NCBI GenBank assembly: GCA_050012355.1
Contig: JBEKHI010000348.1
Location: 1-9,506 of the forward strand
DNA: 9,506 bases
DNA from: JBEKHI01 sp050012355
Lineage (GTDB): Bacteria; Actinomycetota; Actinomycetes; Streptosporangiales; Streptosporangiaceae
Reading direction: 5' to 3'
Positions within the stretch are counted from its first letter, which is position 1, and each line of letters opens with the position of its first letter. The position numbers and the translations under genes are program-made. Below are positions 1 through 5,574 of this stretch, one piece after another. The notes beneath the pieces are model-generated. The model was not told the DNA's origin. It saw only the letters and a list, made by a program, of their open reading frames with translations, and did no database searches.

Positions 1-34
1 CGATTTAATCATCGACCTTTCCGAAGCTGCTCCA

Positions 35-46
35 TACGCTGATGAC
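35..46 (+). promoter_or_regulatory. possible -10 box for a leaderless SDR transcript
   Basis: TACGCT (35-40) fits the actinobacterial TANNNT -10 pattern. It lies 17 bp after TCGACC (12-17), a 4/6 match to TTGACA. Six bases separate the -10 box from the ATG at 47, so transcription would begin at or next to the start codon. No Shine-Dalgarno is visible before that ATG, which agrees with a leaderless mRNA. The assignment is by eye only. Confidence 0.35.
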
Positions 47-736
47 ATGAAAATTTCTGGCTCGGTCGCCCTGGTGACCGGCGCGAACCGCGGCATGGGT
101 CGGCACTTCGCCACGCAGTTGCTCGAGCGCGGGGCAACGAAGGTCTACGCGACAGCCCGCAACCCCGGACTAGTCGATGTTCCCGGTGCGGAAATCCTGC
201 GACTGGACATCACTGACCCCTCCTCGGTCGCCGCTGCCGCCCGGGCGGCAAGCGACGTGACGCTGCTGGTCAACAACGCCGGGATATCCACCTACCAGAA
301 CCTCGTTACCGGAGACCTGGACGCGATCCGGCTGGAGATGGACACCCATTACTTCGGCACGCTCAACATGGTCCGCGCTTTCGCCCCGATCCTGGCCGAC
401 GGGGCGATCCTCAACGTCTGCTCGGTGCTGTCGTGGCTCGCCTACGACGGCGCCAACGCTTACTCCGCGGCGAAGTCAGCCGAATGGAGCCTGACCAACG
501 GCATCCGACTGGAACTCGCGGGACAGGGCACCCTGGTTACCGCCCTGCACGTGGGCTCGGTCGACACTGACATGATGGCCGGCTTCGACGTCGACAAGAG
601 CGAGCCAGTTGACGTCGTGCGCGCCGCACTTGACGGCATCGAGGTCGGCGCCCTCGAGGTTCTCGCCATCGTGAGGCTGTACCCGAGGATCTCGAAGTAC
701 TCCTCCAGATGGTATGTGCGTAGTGTATGTAATTAG
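47..736 (+). CDS. SDR family oxidoreductase, C-terminus altered
   Basis: This is a classical short-chain dehydrogenase/reductase with a Rossmann fold, expected to carry out NAD(P)-dependent oxidation or reduction of a small hydroxyl/carbonyl compound in the cytoplasm. The dinucleotide-binding motif TGANRGMG is at residues 11-18, a conserved Asp at 54 (DITD), NNAG at 76-79, and the catalytic set is Ser126, Tyr139 and Lys143 (YSAAK). The start at 47 gives the usual short N-terminus before the first beta strand; the frame is open to the window edge, but the upstream residues are not SDR-like. Homology to the family seems to stop near Ala207. The last ~22 residues do not look like an SDR tail, whereas the -1 frame from about 664 does (ending DLEVLLQ). 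The usual end has therefore probably been lost by a small indel. The gene converges on the esterase and overlaps its open frame. Cofactor and substrate are unknown. Confidence 0.85.
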   Translation: MKISGSVALVTGANRGMGRHFATQLLERGATKVYATARNPGLVDVPGAEILRLDITDPSSVAAAARAASDVTLLVNNAGISTYQNLVTGDLDAIRLEMDTHYFGTLNMVRAFAPILADGAILNVCSVLSWLAYDGANAYSAAKSAEWSLTNGIRLELAGQGTLVTALHVGSVDTDMMAGFDVDKSEPVDVVRAALDGIEVGALEVLAIVRLYPRISKYSSRWYVRSVCN

Positions 737-2198
737 TGTGATATTTCGTGTCGATGACCTGTGTCCAGGTCTCCCCTATCTGCTGCACGGTCGGGATCGC
801 CCGGGAGTAAGCCGGCCAGCCCGGGTTTCCGTGGGTCGCGAAGCGGACCCAGGTCGCGTGCACCCGCGGGGCGAGGTCAGCGGGTGGCGGCTGGGTGCCG
901 AGCAGCGCTCCGGACCCGTGCAGTGCGGGCAGGTCCGCCGTGTCAAAGACGAACGGCAACTCCATGAGGTGACAGCAGCCGAGTTTCCCGTCGAGGGCCG
1001 CTGACCGCCAAGTGAACTCGTACACGAACGTCCGGGCCGTACCAGCGCGCGCGTCGGCGAAACGGCGGGTGCCCGCCCCGAACATGCCGTCGCCTAGCAG
1101 CGCGACCCGCAGCTGCGCGGTGGTCGCCGACGGCCGCGCGGAGCGGTACGCGTCGATCAGCCGGTCCGGAGCGGGATGGAACCGGGCCGCGGTGGAACGC
1201 AAGTCGGCGTCCGTTGAGTCACCCAGATCCTGGAACGGCGTGAGGTACAGGCTGGCCTCGTCGAGATTCGACCCGATCAGCAGTTCCGTCGCCGAGGCAC
1301 CATGATCGGTATCGGCGGGCTGACGATCGAGTACGAGGCTGAACGGCGTGATCCCGCCGAGCGGGTCGTGCGCACCGGCCGTGGCGAGGTCCAGCCCGGA
1401 CAGCCTGGACTGCACGTCTAGGAGTTGCTCGTCGGATCGCTGCCCGAGGGCGGTCGCGGCCGGGACGACGCCGACCTCGCGTCCGACGGCCGCGGTGACG
1501 ATTTCCGCCTGCTCGGGGGTAAAGGCAGCGGTCCCGCTGCCACTCTGGACGATCGCGCGCCGCAGCAGTCCCCGCGCGTCCGGCGCGCCGACGATGCTGG
1601 TCACGAGGATCGCGCCAGCGGACTGCCCGGCGAGCGTGACGTTGTCAGGGTCACCGCCGACGCTGGAGACGTTCTCGCTGACCCAGCGCAGCGCGGCGAT
1701 CACGTCGAGGCGGCCGCGGTTGTCCGGTGCGTCCGGCAGCCGGAGGAAACCCGGGATGCCGAGCCGGTAATTGACGGTGACCAGCACCACCCCATCGCGA
1801 GCGAACGCCGTGCCGTCATAGACCGGCCCGCGCACGGAGCCGGCGATGAAGGCACCGCCGTGCACGAACACCAGGACCGGGGCAGGGGCGCTCGGCTCGG
1901 GCGGCGCCCACACGTTGACAGTCAGGTAGTCATCCCCCGGTTCCCAGCCGCCGCCGAAGAACGGGGAGACGTCCAGCCGCCCGAACCGGCCGCGCGGGGG
2001 CTGCGGCGCGTTCGGTCCAATCCGCGTCGCGTCGCGGACCCCTGTCCAGCCGGGGTGCGGTCGCGGCGCGGCGAACCGCGCCTGCCCGGTCAGCGGCGCG
2101 GCGTACGGCACGCCCAGAAACGCCCGGGCCTGCGGGGTCCGTGTTCCCCGTATCAAGCCGGAGGTAGTCGTAACCTGCTCGGTCCGAAGCGCGCTCAT
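537..2198 (-). CDS. type-B carboxylesterase/lipase, 3' end fused to antisense sequence
   Basis: This is an alpha/beta-hydrolase of the carboxylesterase type B (COesterase, PnbA-like) family, hydrolysing carboxylic esters. The oxyanion-hole motif HGGAF is at residues 113-117 and the nucleophile elbow GQSAG at 191-195 (Ser193). The acid is Glu314 in NLDEA and the base is His410 in the segment before ELPFVF, so the triad is intact. No signal peptide is visible, so it is probably cytoplasmic. The ATG at 2198 overlaps the TGA of the upstream hydrolase gene (ATGA), implying translational coupling. Family-like sequence ends near residue 483 (about position 750). The following ~70 residues read through an AT-rich scar and then through the SDR gene in antisense, and are rich in Arg and Ser. 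The natural last ~20 residues and stop codon appear to be lost. The gene may still encode an active enzyme with a junk tail, or be a decaying gene. Confidence 0.8.
   Translation of the reverse strand: MSALRTEQVTTTSGLIRGTRTPQARAFLGVPYAAPLTGQARFAAPRPHPGWTGVRDATRIGPNAPQPPRGRFGRLDVSPFFGGGWEPGDDYLTVNVWAPPEPSAPAPVLVFVHGGAFIAGSVRGPVYDGTAFARDGVVLVTVNYRLGIPGFLRLPDAPDNRGRLDVIAALRWVSENVSSVGGDPDNVTLAGQSAGAILVTSIVGAPDARGLLRRAIVQSGSGTAAFTPEQAEIVTAAVGREVGVVPAATALGQRSDEQLLDVQSRLSGLDLATAGAHDPLGGITPFSLVLDRQPADTDHGASATELLIGSNLDEASLYLTPFQDLGDSTDADLRSTAARFHPAPDRLIDAYRSARPSATTAQLRVALLGDGMFGAGTRRFADARAGTARTFVYEFTWRSAALDGKLGCCHLMELPFVFDTADLPALHGSGALLGTQPPPADLAPRVHATWVRFATHGNPGWPAYSRAIPTVQQIGETWTQVIDTKYHTNYIHYAHTIWRSTSRSSGTASRWREPRGRRPRCRQVRRARRQLARSCRRRSRPSCQCRPSPRAGR
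712..749. other. AT-rich junction between the SDR and esterase 3' ends
   Basis: This 38-bp stretch has 13 G/C bases, against roughly 70% GC in the flanking genes. SDR-like coding sequence (in the -1 frame) runs up to about 711 and esterase-like sequence (minus strand) up to about 750, so the stretch sits exactly between the two. It is best explained as the remnant of an intergenic region or the scar of a deletion or rearrangement. No terminator hairpin or target-site duplication is evident. Confidence 0.5.
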
Positions 2199-3091
2199 AG
2201 CCGGTCGAATCCGGCCCAGCGGCGGATACCGAAGCCGTCGCCGCGGGACTCCACTTCGAACGCGCCGTGGCCACTGAAATGGGCCGGCAGCACGAGAGCA
2301 CCGTGATCGCTAGCCCAGCCGAGCAACCCGCGGCGGGTGGCGATGGCAGCGGCCGGATCCTCGCAGAAGCAGCTGTTGTGACCGGTTTCGGTGACCTGGA
2401 GCGGAGTGTGCATCAGGTCTCCCGCGAGCAGCGCGTGCTCCGAGCCGGACACGAGCTTCAGTACGCTCGATCCCGGCGTGTGACCCGGCGCGGCCTCCAG
2501 CCGCAGGGCCGCGTCGATTACGCGGCGGTCCTCCCACAGCTGGACCTGACCGGCCGCGTGCACCGGCGCGACACTGTCCTCGAAGACGTTCTCGTTGACG
2601 CCGCCGACGAGGTTCGGATTGTTCGCCGGGTTCCAGAACTCGAAGTCGGCGCGCGGCATCAGGTACGTCGCGTTCGGGAACGTCGGTACCCACACGCCGT
2701 CCCTGAGCATCGTGTTCCAGCCGACGTGGTCGACATGGAGGTGGGTGTTGACGACCAGATCGACGTCCTCGGGTCGCACGCCGGCCTCGGCAAGCGCGCC
2801 GAGGTAACCAGAGTGCAGGTGATCCCAGGGCTCGACCGCTGGCCGGGCCTTGTCGTTGCCGACACCAGTGTCGACAACGATCGTCCTGCCTTCGCTGCGC
2901 AGGACCCAGGATTGCATCGCGACCTGGACCATCTCGCCACCAGCGTCGAGATGGTCGGGCACGAGCATGTCCCGGTGCTTGTCCCAGGCGGTCTCCTCGA
3001 TGGTCGGGAAGAACACCTTCGGGGGCATGATCGGCCCGTGTATTTCCTCGACTCGGGTGATCGTGACATCGCCGATGGCGACCGTGTTCAT
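2195..3091 (-). CDS. MBL-fold metallo-hydrolase (lactonase-like)
   Basis: This 298-residue member of the metallo-beta-lactamase superfamily belongs to the subset that includes AHL lactonases and methyl parathion hydrolase-like enzymes. It binds two metals: HLHVDH at residues 117-122 supplies His117, His119, Asp121 and His122, with His204 (GHTPG), the bridging Asp225 (AGDLMH) and His271 (PAHFSGHG). All ligands are present, so it should be active on an ester, lactone or phosphoester. The substrate cannot be assigned. No signal peptide is seen. The start at 3091 is chosen because GAGGAG lies 5 nt before the ATG; a frame opening at 3223 would add 44 unlike residues and run through the intergenic region. 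The gene is first in a two-gene operon with the esterase (4-bp ATGA overlap) and is divergent from the regulator at 3222, which suggests the pair acts in succession on one substrate class. Confidence 0.87.
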   Translation of the reverse strand: MNTVAIGDVTITRVEEIHGPIMPPKVFFPTIEETAWDKHRDMLVPDHLDAGGEMVQVAMQSWVLRSEGRTIVVDTGVGNDKARPAVEPWDHLHSGYLGALAEAGVRPEDVDLVVNTHLHVDHVGWNTMLRDGVWVPTFPNATYLMPRADFEFWNPANNPNLVGGVNENVFEDSVAPVHAAGQVQLWEDRRVIDAALRLEAAPGHTPGSSVLKLVSGSEHALLAGDLMHTPLQVTETGHNSCFCEDPAAAIATRRGLLGWASDHGALVLPAHFSGHGAFEVESRGDGFGIRRWAGFDRL

Positions 3092-3130
3092 CTGAACTCC
3101 TCTTCGATTGGGCTGAGTCTCGAACCAGCA

Positions 3131-3152
3131 TTGCCCCTGATCTGCTGGGCAA
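3131..3152. promoter_or_regulatory. inverted repeat TTGCCC-N10-GGGCAA, candidate operator
   Basis: Perfect 6-bp arms TTGCCC (3131-3136) and GGGCAA (3147-3152) flank a 10-bp spacer. A second nested repeat, GCTGG-GCAA-CCAGC (3144-3157), overlaps the right arm. The site lies in the 130-bp divergent intergenic region, 39 bp ahead of the hydrolase start and 69 bp ahead of the regulator start. That is a suitable place for the XRE regulator to bind. Function is inferred from position and symmetry only. Confidence 0.35.
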
Positions 3153-3205
3153 CCAGCCCGCGGCGTGACTACCCCTGGCAGTGGCAGGAAACGCTGCGCG
3201 CCAGG

Positions 3206-3221
3206 TGTGATACTTGGGGAC
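3206..3221 (+). promoter_or_regulatory. extended -10 box, probable leaderless start of the regulator gene
   Basis: TGTGATACT (3206-3214) has the extended -10 form TG-N-hexamer with hexamer GATACT (3209-3214). Seven bases follow before the ATG at 3222, so transcription would start at the ATG. The GGGGA just upstream is only 2 nt from the ATG, too close to act as a Shine-Dalgarno. No clear -35 is seen, as is common with extended -10 promoters. Confidence 0.45.
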
Positions 3222-4151
3222 ATGCCACCGACCCCCCAGCCCGGCAGCCTCGGGGAGTTCCTGTACGCCAGCCGGGCTCGCCTGACACCCGCCGACGCCG
3301 GGGTCGTCTTCTCCGGACGGCGCCGGGTGCCGGGGCTGCGGCGCGAGGAGATCGCGATGCTGGCCGGCGTCAGCCCGTCGTATTACACGCGGCTGGAGCA
3401 AGGGCAGGCCCTCAACGCGTCTGATCAGGTGATCGACGCGCTCTCGCGCGCGCTGCGCCTCAGCGACGCGGAACGCGAGCATCTGCACCGGCTGGCGCGC
3501 GGCGGACACCTCCGGACCCCGCCCGTCGAGCCTGCCGAGGAGACGGTCGACGCGGGCCTAGCTGAATTGCTCGACACGGTCGGCGACGCACCCGCGATGG
3601 TCTTCGACCGGCATCGGGACATCCTCGCGTGGAATCCCGCCGGACACGCGTTGTTCGCCGGTCATCTCGATCCGCACGACGTCGACAATGCCCAGACCCG
3701 GCCGAACGCCACCGAGCTCGTGTTCCTCGATCCGCACACCCGCGAGCTTTACGTGGACTGGGAGGAGAAGGCCCTGTCCAGCGTCGGCCACCTGCGGATC
3801 CTGGCCTCGGAATACCCCAATGACGCACGCCTGCTAGCGCTGATCGGTCTGCTGACCGTGGAAAGCGCCGAGTTCGCCGCCATGTGGGCCGCCAACATAA
3901 TCCGCCCGTCCCAGTCCGTGGTGTACCGGATGCAACACCCTGTCGTCGGGCGCCTCACGGTCACGCAGCAGCCGCTCACCACAGCCCAGGCGCCAGGCCA
4001 GACCCTGGTGATCTGCAGCGCCCCCAAGCACTCCCCCTCGGCGGAAGCTCTTTCACTCCTGGCCCGGACGGTCCGCCCGGAGCTCGCGAACGGACCGGCT
4101 GGACAGCGCGAACACGTTCCCGGCGGCCACCAGGATGCCGGCGGCGGCTAG
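3222..4151 (+). CDS. XRE-family regulator with MmyB-like ligand-binding domain
   Basis: The N-terminal helix-turn-helix domain spans about residues 10-91. Its core LRREEIAMLAGVSPSYY (39-55) followed by TRLEQG (56-61) is the signature of the large actinobacterial group pairing an XRE HTH with an MmyB-like (PAS-type) sensor domain, here about residues 105-280 (MVFDRHRDILAWNPAGHALF, DWEEKALSSVGHLR). Such proteins are usually local regulators of adjacent oxidoreductase or hydrolase genes and may bind small hydrophobic ligands. The start at 3222 gives the normal N-terminus (MPPTPQPGSLGEFLYASR); an earlier ATG at 3165 would add 19 unlike residues across the promoter. It is divergent from the hydrolase-esterase pair, its probable target. 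Family-like sequence ends near residue 281 (SPSAEALSLLA). The last 28 residues read antisense through the end of the MFS gene, suggesting loss of the original stop. Confidence 0.88.
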   Translation: MPPTPQPGSLGEFLYASRARLTPADAGVVFSGRRRVPGLRREEIAMLAGVSPSYYTRLEQGQALNASDQVIDALSRALRLSDAEREHLHRLARGGHLRTPPVEPAEETVDAGLAELLDTVGDAPAMVFDRHRDILAWNPAGHALFAGHLDPHDVDNAQTRPNATELVFLDPHTRELYVDWEEKALSSVGHLRILASEYPNDARLLALIGLLTVESAEFAAMWAANIIRPSQSVVYRMQHPVVGRLTVTQQPLTTAQAPGQTLVICSAPKHSPSAEALSLLARTVRPELANGPAGQREHVPGGHQDAGGG

Positions 4152-5282
4152 CGTGGTCCCGATCCCGGCCACCGCGGCAATGGGCCCCACGGCCAGCAGG
4201 CCCAGCGGCCCGAGCACGAAGGATCCGAAGGCGTCGTAGGAATTCACCCGGGACAGTTTGTCTTCGGGAATGTTCTCCTGGAGCGCCGTCATCCACAGCA
4301 CCTCGAATACGTCCACGCTGATCCCGTTGATCAACATTGCGATCGCGACCAGCCACACCGGGGCGTGTACCGCGAGCAAGAAGAACGGCGGGAGGAACCC
4401 GAACGCCGCGATCGTGGCGACAAGCATCGGACGGGCGGGACGCAGGCGTATGGCGACGAAGCTGCCGAATACCAGCCCGATGGCGTTGGCCGTGACGACC
4501 ACCGACCAGCCGAGCGCTCCGCCCCAGTGCTGTTTCGCGACGACCGGACCGAGGATGTAGACGCATGGCCCGAAACACAGGTTGACCAGTGCGAACTGGC
4601 TGACGACCACCCAGACCCAGCGCCGGGACCTGAACTCGTTCCAGCCCTCGCGAAGCTCGGACAGCAGCATCGAGGTCCGCCCGCCCCGTCCGGTCCGCGG
4701 CGCGCCCGAGGTCAGCACGAGCACCGCCGATACTCCGAACGTCGCGGCGTCGACCCCGATCGCCCAGCCAGCGCCCACCGCGACGACGATCGCGCCGGAG
4801 ACCGCCGCACCCGCCAGGCTCGCGGAATTCTCCGATAGCCGGATGAGCGCGTTGGCGGACTGCAGTTGCGACGGTTCCACGATTTCCGGCACCAGGCCAC
4901 GCGAGGCGGGAATGAACAAGGCGTTCGCGGCGCCATTGACCGCCGAGAGCGCGACCAGCGCGGCGAGCGGCGGAGTGCCGGTGATGAAGAGCACGGCGAC
5001 GCTCGCCTGCGCGACGAACCCCAGCAGGTCCGAACTCACCATGATCCGGTACCTGGGGAAGCGGTCGGCGAGCGCGCCGCCGAAGAGCAGGAACACCACC
5101 TGCGCGACCGATCGCCCGGCCAGCACTATCCCGAGCCGCGCGGCCGAGCCGCCCGGCTCGCCGAGGACCGCGAAGGCCAGCGCTACGGGTGCCATCGACG
5201 TGCCCAGCAGCGACACGGCGCGGGCGAGGAAGATGTTCCGGAAGGTGGGCCGCCGGATTAGCCCTAGGTCACGCTTTCTCAC
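4053..5282 (-). CDS. MFS transporter (EntS/MFS_3-like drug or metabolite exporter)
   Basis: This integral membrane protein has about 12 predicted hydrophobic segments and belongs to the major facilitator superfamily, probably as a proton-driven exporter. The cytoplasmic loop 2-3 motif A is seen as GGALADRFPRYRIM (about residues 68-81 from this start). The central loop with LLSELREGWNEFRSRRW is typical of the MFS_3 exporter branch. No Shine-Dalgarno is visible on this strand, so the start is uncertain. GTG at 5282 gives a normal N-terminus (MRKRDLGLIRRPTFRNIFLA) and follows a CATACT box by 8 nt. GTG at 5312 or 5309 would add 9-10 residues (VLLAAYSSL). The gene converges on the regulator and overlaps it by 99 bp. 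It is monocistronic on its strand. Export of the hydrolase/esterase substrate or product is plausible but unproven. Confidence 0.85.
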   Translation of the reverse strand: MRKRDLGLIRRPTFRNIFLARAVSLLGTSMAPVALAFAVLGEPGGSAARLGIVLAGRSVAQVVFLLFGGALADRFPRYRIMVSSDLLGFVAQASVAVLFITGTPPLAALVALSAVNGAANALFIPASRGLVPEIVEPSQLQSANALIRLSENSASLAGAAVSGAIVVAVGAGWAIGVDAATFGVSAVLVLTSGAPRTGRGGRTSMLLSELREGWNEFRSRRWVWVVVSQFALVNLCFGPCVYILGPVVAKQHWGGALGWSVVVTANAIGLVFGSFVAIRLRPARPMLVATIAAFGFLPPFFLLAVHAPVWLVAIAMLINGISVDVFEVLWMTALQENIPEDKLSRVNSYDAFGSFVLGPLGLLAVGPIAAVAGIGTTLAAAGILVAAGNVFALSSRSVRELRADRPGQE

Positions 5283-5384
5283 AAGCGACGAGTATGCGGC
5301 CAATAACACCACATAGAAAGAGGAGAAACGTCACGCCCATTACCCGGAATTCACCAAGGCGCTGACCCGTTGAAGAAAGCGAGA

Positions 5385-5403
5385 GAGGCAATAAAATTGC
5401 TTC
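5385..5403. repeat. hairpin/inverted repeat GAGGCAAT-AAA-ATTGCTTC
   Basis: Eight-base arms (5385-5392 and 5396-5403) enclose a 3-nt AAA loop, with one G-T wobble pair; the inner five pairs are perfect. It lies just upstream of, and overlaps, the possible -35 of the riboswitch promoter. It could be an operator for the purine gene or a weak bidirectional structure between the two divergent genes. It lacks a T-tract for a terminator on the + strand. Confidence 0.3.
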
Positions 5404-5427
5404 ATCCGTAGCAAACTTCACTATACC
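5398..5427 (+). promoter_or_regulatory. possible promoter of the ZTP-riboswitch transcript
   Basis: TTGCTT (5398-5403) and TATACC (5422-5427) are separated by 18 bp in a locally AT-richer stretch. The predicted start near 5434 would give a short lead-in before the riboswitch at 5460. The match is modest and assigned by eye. Confidence 0.35.
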
Positions 5428-5459
5428 AGGTGTGGCGGGCGCGCGGAATTCAGGGGCCG

Positions 5460-5542
5460 GCTACGATCGAGACATCGCGACTGGCGTTGGGTGGGGTACC
5501 ACCGGGAAGCGCGTAGCGGAGCATCGGACGCCTGGGTGCTCC
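5460..5542 (+). promoter_or_regulatory. ZTP (pfl) riboswitch aptamer
   Basis: The conserved blocks of the pfl/ZTP motif occur in order. CGCGACTGGCG (5476-5486) is followed by a P2 hairpin GGTGG-GGTA-CCACC (5490-5503) and then GGGAAGCG (5504-5511). A P3 hairpin follows, GGAGCA/TGCTCC (5518-5523 with 5537-5542), whose loop holds CGCCTGGG (5529-5536). GCTACG (5460-5465) pairs with CGTAGC (5512-5517) to close P1. GGCG (5483-5486) can pair with CGCC (5529-5532), the pseudoknot characteristic of this aptamer. The class senses ZTP/ZMP, which accumulates when 10-formyl-tetrahydrofolate is short, and typically controls purine and one-carbon genes. The gene just downstream is an AICAR (ZMP) formyltransferase, which independently supports the call. 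Confidence 0.92.
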
Positions 5543-5569
5543 TCGGCAGCAGAGCACTGCGCTGAGGAG
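5539..5569 (+). promoter_or_regulatory. anti-Shine-Dalgarno hairpin, riboswitch expression platform
   Basis: CTCCTCGGC (5539-5547) pairs with GCTGAGGAG (5561-5569) with one G-T wobble. The stem continues after a bulged A as GCAG/CTGC (5549-5552 with 5557-5560) around the tetraloop AGCA. The 3' strand includes the GAGGAG Shine-Dalgarno (5564-5569), 5 nt before the ATG at 5575. The 5' strand shares CTCC (5539-5542) with the P3 stem of the aptamer, so P3 and this hairpin are mutually exclusive. Ligand binding, which stabilises P3, should free the ribosome site: a translational ON switch. No T-tract follows, arguing against termination. Confidence 0.75.
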
Positions 5570-5574
5570 AACAC

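Noticed and set aside
712..749. Insertion-sequence end or attachment site at the AT-rich junction
   Set aside because: No inverted terminal repeat, target duplication or transposase/integrase fragment is visible. Only composition and the broken ends support an event.
1425..2306. 293-codon + strand frame opposite the esterase
   Set aside because: It is an antisense shadow of the esterase, whose triad and oxyanion motif are intact.
3165..3221. Earlier ATG (3165) for the regulator
   Set aside because: It would add 19 unlike residues across the extended -10 box and has no ribosome site. The ATG at 3222 gives the usual N-terminus.
3092..3223. 44-residue N-terminal extension of the MBL hydrolase to 3223
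   Set aside because: It runs through the divergent intergenic region and is unlike the family. A strong GAGGAG stands right before the ATG at 3091.
2267..3509. Long open frames (+ strand 2267-3424, - strand 2310-3509) over the hydrolase and regulator genes
   Set aside because: Their translations are Arg-, Pro- and Ala-rich without domains and cross the divergent promoter region. The hydrolase and regulator have full catalytic and HTH motifs in other frames.
3131..5403. A shared regulator site between TTGCCC...GGGCAA (3131-3152) and GGCAAT...ATTGC (5388-5400)
   Set aside because: The half-sites share only five bases and have different spacing (10 versus 3). That is too little to claim one operator.
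5539..5574. Intrinsic transcription terminator after the ZTP aptamer
   Set aside because: The long hairpin is not followed by a T-run (AACAC then the ATG). Its 3' strand is the ribosome site, so translational control fits better.
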